A stretch of DNA of 64,000 nucleotides from contig OU744454.1 of assembly GCA_916610825.1 (NCBI GenBank), positions 10,728,922-10,792,921 of the forward strand, in the 5' to 3' direction. Positions 39,801 through 51,300 of this stretch are shown one piece after another. The translations under genes and the position numbers were made by a program. This DNA is from Haliclystus octoradiatus (lineage: Eukaryota > Cnidaria > Staurozoa > Stauromedusae > Haliclystidae). Under the pieces are notes generated by a model that ran no database searches, had not been told where the DNA came from, and worked only from the letters and a program-made list of their open reading frames with translations. How positions within the stretch are numbered: the first letter of the stretch is position 1; each line of letters begins with the position of its first letter.

Positions 39801-42800
39801 CTATTTTTTCGTGGGCTTCACTGTTTTCTTTGCCTTCTGTTGTGTTGGTTTTTTTGGTGGTGCAGATTTTTTGGTGGTGCTACGCTTGTCATCAATTGTC
39901 TTTTCTTTTGCTGCCTTTCTTCTTTCCACTGCTAATACCGCATTACGTTTCATTGTTTTAGCGTAAGGATTGACCTTTACCATCGCTTCGATATTTTTAA
40001 GAGGATTCTTCTTGAGAACCGCTTTTCTTTTGATAGATCTACACAAAATGAAAACAGTAAAATGGTTAATTAGTTTATTGAATTTGAGGGGATCTGTTAC
40101 CGCAAGCATTGCTTATTTGTATTTCAATGTTGACACTCTGAATGTCCTCAAAAGGCCAGCAGAAATACCCATCTGACTTGACATAAATACAGTTGTATGG
40201 CTACAGGAATTAGTATTCTAAGCTATGGAATGATTCCTAGCAATTTGATTGGTTGTTGAGGGTTCTAAAAAGTCGATGAAGTAATGCGGCACCCTTTGTT
40301 CTAAAATAATGAAATGCTTTATTGCAAATTCCTGCACTCAGGATGTTGTCTAACTCGCATGCGCCTTGATGCCTTGTTTATGCTTCGCGCGCGTCCCCCA
40401 AACAAATTTTGCAATGAAGCACGGCGACACCTGCATGAATCCTTAAATCACAGAGATGAGATCCAAAATTTTGAAAATAGTCTAATATTTAGATTAAATC
40501 AAACAAAATTACTTACATCTTTGGTCGAAGAGCCTTTTGAACCTCATCTGAGTTGATGAGTCGAGTGAGGTCGGCGTTGAGCATTTTTGGTCGAGGTAAA
40601 CTAAAAAGGCAATGTGATACATACAAATCAAATATCAAATCAGACAATCAATAGACATCTTTTCTGAAGACAACAATAAAACTGTTCTACAGTTACACAA
40701 ACAATAATTATCCAAAAAGCTGTCTCTTATACTTGATCATTCATGCTTAGCTGGTTAATATCCTTATGTTCAAAGCTCAGAGAGTACATAGGGGTATAAT
40801 CACGCAACTAGTGTAATTGAGGGCAAGTTCTTTCATCACTGCAAATGAACATCAACACAGAGCAATTTCTTTTTAGGATTCCTTAAACCTTGATTTAAAA
40901 TATTGGCACACTTACTTGTAGTTATTCTTTTCTGTTGACGATTTTTTCCATGTGCCGTATAAGCCATCGAGTTTTTCGAATGCTGATTTAGTCCAGATAC
41001 AGAAACTGCAATGGAAACAACAAGAACCATCAGTTTCCAAAATGACGATAGGGGATGTGCATCAAAATTTTACATGTCAATTTTATTTCATATGAAGAAG
41101 TACTGTGTGAGTTTTGAAATAATCTTTAAGATTTTTGTTTACGAGGGTTCGACATCACATTGCGATTCGATCAATCAGCTTCGTCGACATAACGCGGGAA
41201 ATCATGATGAATTCTTTATTAAATCTCTCGTAACTATAAACCACTAGTAACATAACGATGGAACTTCATATATAGGGTATTTTTGGTCAATGATTTTGAG
41301 TACATTCCTACGTTGGTGCTACTTTTCAAAGCTCAGAGAGTACATTAGGAGTATAATCATCCACTGATGTAATTGAGGGCAAGTTTTATCATCATAGCAA
41401 ATGAAAAGTAGCATTGTGTACAAATTTGACCACATAATAATTCAGTCAATCTAGTTTGATAATTTAAAATCAAGGCGTAGAGCATCAACTCCAATAAAAT
41501 AGTTCAAACATAACTTTGATCGACACTGCATTGGAAAGTTTTCTGAGCACATCCAAACTCACAGTGGAACTAATCATCATAATAATAAATACAACACCTT
41601 GACATTAGCATTTTAGCTTCTTACCGTCCCATATGACCACCAGGGCACAATCTGAGAAGGTTCAAATGATTAACGTTAATGAGTTCGACACCCGGTAAAT
41701 TTCGAAATGCTTGTCGGATGCCAAAGTCTTCTCCGTAAATGACTAAAGGTCCTCTTTTCATGGTATATCTTCTGTTCCTCATTTTACCCTACAGATAAAT
41801 GCAAAACAATCAACATTTCAGAGGGGGCATCTTTGAACTGTATGCAGAAAAGAGAAAACTTATTAAGCACAATCACAGTTGAAGAACTTTGAGGGCTTTC
41901 TTAAAATTTCTATATTCAACCATACTGGTAAACGCGAGCAACGGTTCAACAAATGTGGGATCATGGAATTGGAAGGTTGGAGCAAATTTAGAAGAAAATG
42001 TTGAAATGCCCCAGGTCCAGGATTCCAGGAGAAGGCTGAAGCATTGCTACTCCAGTAATCTGTGTCTAGAATAGTCACCAGGTCTTTTCACAGCAAAAAG
42101 ATATCAGATGAAAATTTGAAAATAGTCTGAAATCTAGGATATCTTGACAAATTTCAATGGGAAAGAGTGATAAATAGAGTTTCACAAAGGTAAAAAATAG
42201 TCTGAAATCCGCTAGAAGTCTGAAAATCTAATGTCTGTAAATTGGAATTTAGATAATGTATCTGATTCTGCAAAACTGCACCACAACATCTTTTGCGGTT
42301 GTCCTTACCTTTCCGGCGCGAATTTTTCGAGAATCTTTGCAGCGTTGAATATCATCGTAAGCATTAATTGCTTTAAGGAGTGCTACTGCAGCGCTGGTTT
42401 TTGTAAGGCTTTCGATGCCATTTGCAATGACAAGGGGTACTTCTGGGATGTTATCAATTTTGTGGCCACGTGACATGACAACAGCAGGGAGTGCGCTTGC
42501 AGCCAAGGCAGAACATACAGCATAACGCCTTTGGTTTTGGTTGATTGGGCTATGCCATTTCCTCCAAACTTTGGTGGGTGCGAACATACGTCCACCACGG
42601 CACATGTTACCGAATGCACCCTGACCAGAGCGATGAGTACCACCACCACGGACACGGGGAATACGAGCAACAGCACGACCAGTACCCCAAGATTCCGCTG
42701 AGGTTTGGTGACCTGCTTCTTTGCTTACGGCATAGGGTTGTCTGCTGTTTTTGGCCATGTTTGAATGGACAAATCCAACAACATCTGGGCGAATTGGGGC

Positions 42801-43711
42801 CTTGAAAACAGCTGGAAGAGTTACTTGTTCGGCTTTGGTACCTTGTTCATTGTATACCGTTACAAACGGACGAGCTGCCTGCCAGGGGTAAAATAAAAAA
42901 CACCTGATAAGAAATAATTTTCAAATTTGGCGAAAAAGGCAGCTTAATTTATTATAATGAAAGCAGTGGGCCTACTCAAGATTACAACAGAAAACCAATG
43001 TCAGCCTAAAAAGGCGGCAAACCTTATCCCTTATCTTCATCAAATTTTGAATTGACTGTCTGACATGTATTGTCCGAATCATAGTTGCGCTGAAACTGTC
43101 ACAATTACTAATTAGTTCAAAGCTCAGAGAGTACATAGGGGTATAATCACTCAACTAGTGTAATTGAGGGCAAGTTCTTTCATCACTGCAATGAACAATC
43201 GGACAAGCCTATCTCAGAAAGAGAGCAAAAGTTAAGTAATTACTTATCTAAATAGTTAGCATAAATGGTATGATAATTACACTTCTACAATTGTTAGGAT
43301 TCAAATCAGAACAACGTTGCGCCACGAAACGAATGTTGCATATATCTGAGAGTGATTCACTTTAGCTGTAGTAAGACGGCAGGGAGGAGAGTTTAGGATC
43401 AGTCGAAAACTGAATACAGTGGGTCTACAGTGAAATCATGTTTCAATATTTAATTGGCTGCAAGGAAACTGCTATCATTATAGCTCAACGTAGAATATTT
43501 ATATGTTTGATACACAACTACGAGGAAGAGTACATTGATGAAATGCTTGCTTATCATATAGAGGCTAGGGCCCTACGCCTGCACTCAATTTGACTTCTTA
43601 GAACGGCTTAAAACATGTTATAATACTGTTTCCACGCCGTTTGGACCACATAAAATGTTACAATAATCATCACACATTGGCTATTTACATAAATATTAAC
43701 AAACATACCAT
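39801..43711 (-). CDS. RPL4: 60S ribosomal protein L4 (uL4), 6 coding exons, 382 aa
   Basis: Core large-subunit protein that lines the exit tunnel with its internal loop. Coding exons: 43709-43711 (only the ATG), 42309-42878, 41625-41788, 40916-41005, 40517-40600, 39801-40038. Total 1149 nt, GT-AG junctions, intact frame. The protein opens [10 protein letters not shown] and carries the uL4 loop at 45-100 ([40 protein letters not shown]), then [49 protein letters not shown] and [13 protein letters not shown]. The Lys-rich tail is shorter than the human one. Introns 1, 3 and 4 each host a C/D snoRNA. The leader is a pyrimidine-rich TOP sequence. Confidence 0.96.
40766..40852 (-). ncRNA. Box C/D snoRNA in RPL4 intron 4 (U18-like)
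   Basis: Minus strand: C box GTGATGA, then AAGAACTTGCCCTCAATTAC, an internal GTGATTA (C'-like), CCCCTATGTACTCT and D box CTGA. The ends ATGTTCA and TGAACAT can pair as terminal stem. The body is almost identical to the copy at 43115-43196. U18 snoRNAs are known in RPL4 introns of vertebrates; assignment to U18 rests on host gene and is inference. Confidence 0.88.
41318..41412 (-). ncRNA. Box C/D snoRNA in RPL4 intron 3, diverged paralogue
   Basis: Minus strand: C box ATGATGA, then AAAACTTGCCCTCAATTACA, internal GGATGATTATA, AATGTACTCT and D box CTGA. The terminal stem GCTACTTTTCA / TGAAAAGTAGC pairs perfectly over 11 bp and differs in sequence from the other two copies, so the pairing, not the sequence, is kept. 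Confidence 0.9.
41938..42062 (-). mobile_element. MITE family 2 fragment in RPL4 intron 2
   Basis: GGAAGGTTGGAGCAAATTTA, GAAGAAAATGTTGAAATGCC and CCAGGATTCCAGGAGAAGGC match parts of the reverse family 2 consensus. Ends are lost. Confidence 0.45.
43115..43196 (-). ncRNA. Box C/D snoRNA in RPL4 intron 1 (U18-like)
   Basis: Minus strand: C box GTGATGA (43180-43186), guide-like AAGAACTTGCCCTCAATTAC, internal GTGATTATACCCCTATGTAC and D box CTGA (43124-43127). The terminal GTTCA / TGAAC pairs. It shares nearly every body base with the intron 4 copy. Confidence 0.9.
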
Positions 43712-43800
43712 TTTTTTTTATAGTTTCACAGAAAGGAAAGCTCTACAGCTTATCTAGAAAATGGCGTTTGGAGAAAAGAACGAGAAAGTTACTTCACGTG
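43709..43800 (-). promoter_or_regulatory. RPL4 leader with TOP motif and E-box
   Basis: On the minus strand CACGTG (43795-43800) is followed by CTTTCTCGTTCTTTTCTCC, a pyrimidine run typical of 5'-TOP ribosomal protein mRNAs. The likely start is the C opposite 43788. The leader then runs to the start codon, where the donor GTATGT follows the ATG directly. Confidence 0.6.
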
Positions 43801-45060
43801 TCAAAAGGTGCGCGCGAATACTGGGCTCTAAGATTACATAACTACTAGTACCCAGCTTTTAGGGGATTTATCCCCTGAATATATTATTGCATTTTTAGGG
43901 TTACGAAACTACGAAACACCCCACTAACGTCAATACGTTGAATGTACTGAATGAAATAAGGGAAAATCCGAATAAAAGATAACATTCCCTGCATAATTTG
44001 ATTGCTTGGTCACTGCCTTGTTGCATAATCAAATAATATGAAATCATATCAAAGGAATGATGATTTAAATACAAATTAATAAAGAAATTGAGTTACCGAT
44101 GGGGAGGGGATTTTTCCTTTCTTCTCCCCCGTCGTACGTGATACACGGGCCAATCCACGAAGTAGAAGTCTGGTTCAATTTCAGACTGGGAACACCAAAA
44201 GGGGGGCGAAAAAGAGGTTAAAGTGACATTTCTCAAGCCATAACTTGTAGTGTGCAATGTGCACCATATCTGAAGACCGAGCACAAAGACCGCAGCAGGG
44301 GTTGGATCCCCCGAGAACGGAACTCACCTGACGATGGAGCTATTTAGAGAAAAGTTTGCCCAAATGCATGGAAAAGTACAAAAGGCTTTCCCAACGAGGG
44401 GGCTGCCACCCATGATTCGTCGGTCAATTTTCTGTCTTTTTAATGTAATTAGGAACTGTAAATGTAAGCAGATTATTTAAAACAAAGAAAAAACATTTAA
44501 AGTTTGGGTAATGCTTTTACTTTGGCATAATAAATAAATAGATGGCACTTTTCCAGGGACTGGGGGTGGGGGATAACAGAATTTCTCAACAAGAGAGGTT
44601 AACTCTCCCAACAACAGGGCCATTACAGGAATATTGCAAAAGCTTGAAAAAGTACTAACACATTCTCTGACAGTTCTCTCGACAACAAGGGGCTGTAAAA
44701 GGAGGATTAGCTCAGATGGCAGAGCAACCGAATTTCAGATCGGATCATATCTGATCGACCGTGGTTCAAATCCCCTAAGGTCAACTCAGCCTTGACTTTA
44801 TCTGAAACATCAAATGAGTACCATCTGAAGATGGCGGATGGAATGGTCCAGAGGGAATTGCATTGTGAGTAGCTGCGGCGCATTGACAATCGAGACCTAT
44901 CTGCCATTAAATCTGTTGAAATTGATCTGCAGTGTCGCGGCTGAGATCAACAAATAGCGTTTAAAATCATTGCTCTCAGCGAAAAAAAGCCACTCATCTA
45001 GAAATAGAGGAGTGGTACGGGTGCCTTCGATAGGGCGACACCGTCTACATTACATTATTA
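43801..45060. other. Intergenic region between RPL4 and DCUN1D1
   Basis: No gene seen. 44090-44340 is less AT-rich but holds only short frames. The right third is a SINE A copy (44701-45066). Confidence 0.5.
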
Positions 45061-45066
45061 TTTATT
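44701..45066 (+). mobile_element. SINE A, full-length tRNA-derived copy
   Basis: GGAGGATTAGCTCAGATGGC resembles a tRNA 5' part with A box, and GGTTCAAATCCCC is a B box. A ~290-bp body follows, with ACATCAAATGAGTACCATCT, GAATGGTCCAGAGGGAATTG and TAGGGCGACACCGTCTACAT, and an AT-rich end. The match to 30880-31252 extends along the whole length. Confidence 0.85.
45061..45066 (-). terminator. Possible polyadenylation signal for DCUN1D1, supplied by SINE A
   Basis: AATAAA on the minus strand ~310 nt after the DCUN1D1 stop, within the AT-rich end of the plus-strand SINE. No closer canonical signal was noticed. Use by the gene is inference. Confidence 0.35.
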
Positions 45067-45374
45067 TGTATCCCCTTGCACTGTTCTAGTCTGCCCCCAG
45101 AATAATTAGAGGTACTTTAGATATTTGACACAAATAAATATTAACCAAAATATCAAAAGTGGCATTTGCTATATCCCAATATTGGTATTAAGCATTTAAG
45201 TCTCATAACAATATATGGCAGTAGGTGAGATAATAAAAATTCTTATAAGAAAACTTAAATTGATAACCACATCATATCACTGTCCATGTATCAAGTAGAA
45301 GTCATACATTAAAGTCGTCATAATTAATAACATAAATTAACATAAGTAATTAAATCTAGATAATCAATTCTATC

Positions 45375-48300
45375 CTAAACGAGCGTGCTTCTTTTTGCAG
45401 GTAGCCGTGGTTTCGCCCATTCTACAAAATCGTCAATAAGAACCGGCCATGCACCTATAAATAAAAACAATTCCCAATGAATGATTATTAAATCTAGTTA
45501 CAAACATGCAGGGATCTTATTGAAGAGGGTGGGGCTTTTCCATTGTCTTCTGGAAAACACCTGACAAAAATGTAAGCCTTGCTAGAATCCTAAAATATTT
45601 TCAATTTCATTCTTTAGGATTTCATGTCAACGTTTGACCTATACATTCTAGAGTTTTACAGTGAAACCTGTATATAACGGCCAGCTACCAGAGGTAGATC
45701 AATTGACCACTGTAGACAGGTGGCCTTTATATAAAGGTTTGATATTGATTCAATAGAAAATACTATTTTAGACATTGCAAGAGTGACCACTATAGACAGG
45801 TGGCTGCTGTATAGAGGTGACCATTATAACAGGTTTGACTGTATATATTATTTACTTGGATCTATTAATGTGTCTTTTATGTCTCCCTCACATCGACCAT
45901 AGTCTCAGACCATAGTCTTACAGTTTCTTCTGAATTTATATTTAATATATCCTTCCAGAATCTAGAATCACAGGGTCCCTGTTATCAGACCTTGCTTTTC
46001 TTGTATGAATTTTTCTGTTGATTTAGAAATGCTGAAAGTTTGGGCACTCCTAATTTGAAAAGAAAGTGATGTTTCAAGGTTGTAATAAGTCAAACAATAT
46101 TTAATAATCTCTTTCCTAAAATGCATCCAAGAAAATCATGGCTGTTTTTACATATTATAGGTTGTAGGCATTTTTTGCAAAGGGTCCTTTCCCTGATTCG
46201 ACTAGTCATATTACATAGGCAATGTAAGAAGCGTAATAACATGATGTATGCTTGAACAATTGCAAACATTCATAGTTATTTTTTCCAAGTTGGATTGTCC
46301 TGCTCAAAATCCAGATAAGTAGTTTTTCAATAGCCAATTAATTCAATTATTGTTTCAAAACATTGCAATTAACTAAACATGGGTCTATGCTAGCTTGGTA
46401 CATAGGAAAGTGCCAAATCTACCTCTGCCTTTCAAAACATCCCTAAAGATAATGCTTGGGGTAAATGAAATAGCAGTATTTCAGCGCAATGTCTCAATTA
46501 AGCACTAAACTATTAGTGGGGCATTTCATTCGAAATTATGGCTGTGAAGGGTCAACCCTCAATCAGCTTGTATTATTAATAGCAATCAGTTCTATACATA
46601 ACTACATATTTTATGGGTTTGTAATGAAAATCAAACTGATTTCATATTTACAATGATTTGAGATCAAACCAGATCAGATTACATTTACAATGGTTACGTC
46701 TACAAACCTTCGTCATCGTAATTATTCATATCATCAGCAATCATTATACTGAAATCTAAAAGCAAATTCCATGTGTCTTTTGGGATTGAATGCTTTTGAT
46801 TCTCCTAAAAGTGAAATAATATAATTATAAATCAATCATCAACAACTACAGTCAAACCTCTTATAACGATCACCTCTATAAAGCGGCCACCTGTCTATAG
46901 TGGTCACTCTTGCATGTCTAAAATCGTATTTTCTATTGAATCAAACCTGTATATAAAGGCCACTTGTCTATAGTGGTCAATTTATCTACCTCTTGTAGAT
47001 GGCTGTTATATACAGGTTTCACTGTACAAGAAAGTAGCTCATGAGACGAGAGAAAAACGTACAAAACACAAGCTCGTAATTTTGAGTGTCAAAACAACAA
47101 AACGCACAGGCCAGTCGTAACGAAACGAAACACAAGATTTTTGAGTGCCTAATTAACTACATTGATTATATTTGATTTATAAAATAAGCAATATATATAG
47201 TTTTCTTTTCGATTAAGGTACTTTTCTTTACAATAATATTACGCATGACTCGATGAACGTTCAAATTTCTTCTTTGTTTATCAGAGCTTTCAATCTACCA
47301 ATCGAAGCTTAGATAGAATGCACTATGTTTTTGATCATACCCATTTCATAATGCCATTTTTTGTGCAAAACTATAAAAGGCTCAATCAAGGAATCATGAG
47401 TGGGGCATTGGTTAGATTGTTTTCCGAATTTTTATACGGTAATATTGATTATGTAACAACAAAATTGATTCCATCACTTTGATTGGTTTAGAGACACAGA
47501 CACCAAATCACCAACACAAAACTAACATTCATCAAAACTAACATTATATTCATCGTCTAATACTTTCATCAACTATATTCGAAAGAACATTTTAAAATCC
47601 TACTATTCCGTTTGCACTTACAAAAACTGTTACATATGTTGTTAAATTGTATTATTTTTTTTTTGTATAGTATGTTAACTTCTTAATTACAATTAATTTT
47701 TGAATTTTCTTTACTGTAGTTTAAATTCACCATTTTTATTTTAATCTTTTACCCATGTCATTCATAAACTCTATAGCGTCTCTCAATAGACAAGCAAATT
47801 TTGCTTACGAGATGACGTCAACCACTGTATATCATATTTCATAAATCAATGTCTTTAGTCTGTAAATATTTTTTTTTATCATGTGGTTGAAATAAAATTC
47901 TATTCTATTCTATTCTAACATGGTTTGAAAAAGTCATATATCTTGAAATTTGATAAGGAATTTGAAAAAAAAATTATGTGTGAGAAAGTCATGCAAAATT
48001 TTATAAAAAGTGTGATAGCTATTTTACAAAGCAATTGGTGCATGATTTTCTATCAGCGATGACTTTATGGCAAACATGTATTCCGATTAATTCTGAAGCA
48101 TTTGCATCGCAGCCAGCAAATGAAATACTTGACTGCTATAATACTTTGGTGACCTCCATATACAGGCAGGTCCGATGAAAGGTTCAGCCTTCTGGAATCC
48201 TAGAGGCATTTCAACATTTTCTTTTGAATTTTTTGTTGATGTTTGACCAATGAATCATTAGAAATATCAATATGCAGGTTATCAAGGTTCAATATAATAT

Positions 48301-51300
48301 AATTTCACCATTGATGACATTGATGATGTGACCCTTATAGACAGGTCACCCGGATTAGAGCATGATTTATTGTATACTATAGATAGACCTACATAAATTG
48401 ATTGTTGTAATTACCGTTAAGAATTGAACCCATAAGTCGAGAAATTTGAACCTGCCACGCATAACAATATTCCAGTAAGCAATTGCCATTTCAAGATCTA
48501 AGGGAACAACAACAATCAAGGATGTTAGTAACGTTTACAAAAGTAACAACGTTAATTGTAATTGTTACTTTTTAGTAACTTCTACGTGTAACTAGTTACA
48601 TTTAGGATTAAAAATAAAGTAACGATTACTCGTTACTTTTTCACTACATTTTCGCTTTACTCCCGTTACGTTTTTCATAATAAAGTGGTGAAAGTTAGCA
48701 TCTTCTTGATCGATATTGTGTTTTTATCCAAGAACAGTAAAAAACGCAAACAAAAAGTTATCTACAACTACATAAAATCTTTTCATAAATTTGGATAGAA
48801 GAAAAATTACATTCGAAAATATAATATTCTGTTTGCCAATCTGTTATTCCAAGTTTATTCAAGTGATTGAAAGAGCGTTTCATGTCTCTTACACCAGTCC
48901 GCTCAATTAATTGTCATAGCAACCGAGCCTGAAATAGAACTAATGGCGCGTAACATGAGATTTTTTTTGTCATGGTTTTAGGGGGATTGCATAGACCATT
49001 CAAACAAGCAAAAGATGCTGCAGTGAAATATTCGTTGGGTGTTTGTGTTCGTATTTATACTGTCAAAAGAGCATTTGACTACTTAACAAATTAAAATACA
49101 TAAATTTTATTTGAATGTTTCATATATGTCTTATTGCTTCTGTTGGATAATTGTAGATTTATTTAGAAAAAGTAGCGGAAAAAGTAACTGTAACTAGTTA
49201 CTTTCGAATAATGTTTTAATAATTTCATTACCCTTACCTAGTCCTTTTTGACCTTGATTGCGTGCAAAATTGAATGAAAATTGATATAAATCTTTGAATT
49301 TGTATTCATCTCGAAGTTCTTGTTCTATTGTTGAAATTTTCCGTTTGAGAGAGTCTAAAGAATCACATCTGAAACAATTCAACAATCACTCTTAAAAACA
49401 GTGTAGAGACAAGACCAAAATCACCTGTGAAAACAGTTCAGGAGTTCATGAACAGTTCATGAACAGTTCATGAACGTTAAATGGCCACAAATTTTCATGA
49501 ACTGTCTATCAGGGTTCATGAGCAGTTCAGGAAAATTGGAGCCACTTAACGTTCATGAATTGTTCATGAACTGTTCATGAACTCCTGAACTGTTTTCGCA
49601 GGGGTTATGATGAGAATACCCTATGTAGAGAGTTCAATTTAGGTCAACGCCAACGGTTAGCTTAGCCTTGAATTGATCTTAACATCAAATGAATATCACC
49701 TTCTGAGATGTGTAAGATTCTTACATTGTTGTAAAGATATTAATCAATTATTATTCTCATAATCGATTACAAAAGAATAATCGCCAAAACAATGGTTTGA
49801 ATGATGCATGAAATAATTTTAAATACTTAATTAATGTCATACAAATAGGATTCTTTTACTTTATTTTATTTTATTTTAACGATAACTTCACTTCAACTTT
49901 AATTTTTTAGCACACAGATTTTTGTGAAAAATAACTTACCATAACTGATGGTAACAGTTTAGTTAACATTCAGTATGAGAAACGAGTTGAGATAAATAAT
50001 ATGATGAAATTGATGAAAAACAATTTCTTTATTATGCAGCTTACAGACAGTGTACTGCCAGGGGTTTTCCTCTCAGAAACCTGATTTTTAATTCAAGAAC
50101 CTTCAGAAGACTTGATTAATCGATTGATTCCTAATAGGCTATAGTATTGTCATTTCTATAATTTGAGCTTTTGAGGAGAGTAAAGAAGCAAAATCAACAT
50201 TCTTCTGAATTTTGACCAACCTTGCCCATGATTTTTTAACACCTTTTCTTTTGACTCATTGCTAGAGGTATGTAAATCATATCTGATCTGACCAGATTTT
50301 TTCAGGTTCGGATTGAATTTTCTATTTTCATATTTTTAACATCCATGATATTAATATATGCTGAGTTTATAATTAGTTCATTGTTTTTTCATATCATTAG
50401 GATCATAAATAGAAAACAAAGATTATATACATTACTTGGATCCGGATTCTGTCAGATTGGATTCTCAAAGCAGATCCCAATTATAGAGGTGGACCGGTTT
50501 ACCGATCTAAACATCCGGGCTATTATAGTTACAAACGGCTCCGTCACGTGGTTATTAATAATCATCATCATCATCATCATCATCATCATTTATTCAGGGT
50601 CCAAAAAGACAATAGGCTTTTTTCATGGGGCTGATATAGCAGAAACAAAAGGTTTCAAAGTAATAACATTAATTTACAAATAGAAAGTAATATCTAATAA
50701 CATTAACTACAAATTTTTATAAAGATAACAAATTTTAAAACAAAGAATATTGATTATAAAATTTCAATATATTCTGCATTGTGTAGTTTTTAAATTTAAC
50801 AATATTTTTTGTCAATTTCATGTCTGTTGGACATGAGTTCCATGAGCGTACACAGGAAGATTGAAAGGAATCAAGTATATATATGAATCCACATTGCACA
50901 GAAAGTTTTTAAAATATTTTACTGTATTACTATTGAACATACCCTAAATCAGTCATTCCATCTGTAAATTCTTTTCTTGTAAATTCACACTGGATCGATG
51001 CTTTGAATTTCCAGCATATTAATAAGACATCAAAACTTGCAGGATCTAATCTTAGATCGTCGCAGAACCGACTTATTCCCTCTACTAAAATACGGTCTTC
51101 TTGTGAATCTACGACAAGGAGAATAACACAGAAAATGAAAGCAAAATAGAAGCATGAGCATGACCAATGTCCGTTGAAAGGTTTCGCCTTCCGGTATCTT
51201 GAACAATATTGTCAATTTTCTTCTGAATTTTCTCCAGCCTTCCGGTATCTAGGATCCCCATTTTTGTCGGACCCTGAGCATGACACACTGTATATGTTTC

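Noticed and set aside
42231-42805. Plus-strand frames and a second minus frame over RPL4
   Set aside because: Shadows of the long RPL4 exon 42309-42878.
43760-43775. Plus-strand ATG in good context (AAAATGGCG)
   Set aside because: Antisense to the RPL4 leader; the frame closes quickly and no splice-linked continuation was found.
44701-44775. Apparent tRNA gene with A and B boxes
   Set aside because: The cloverleaf is imperfect and the sequence continues into a ~290-bp body shared with 30880-31252, so it is a SINE head.
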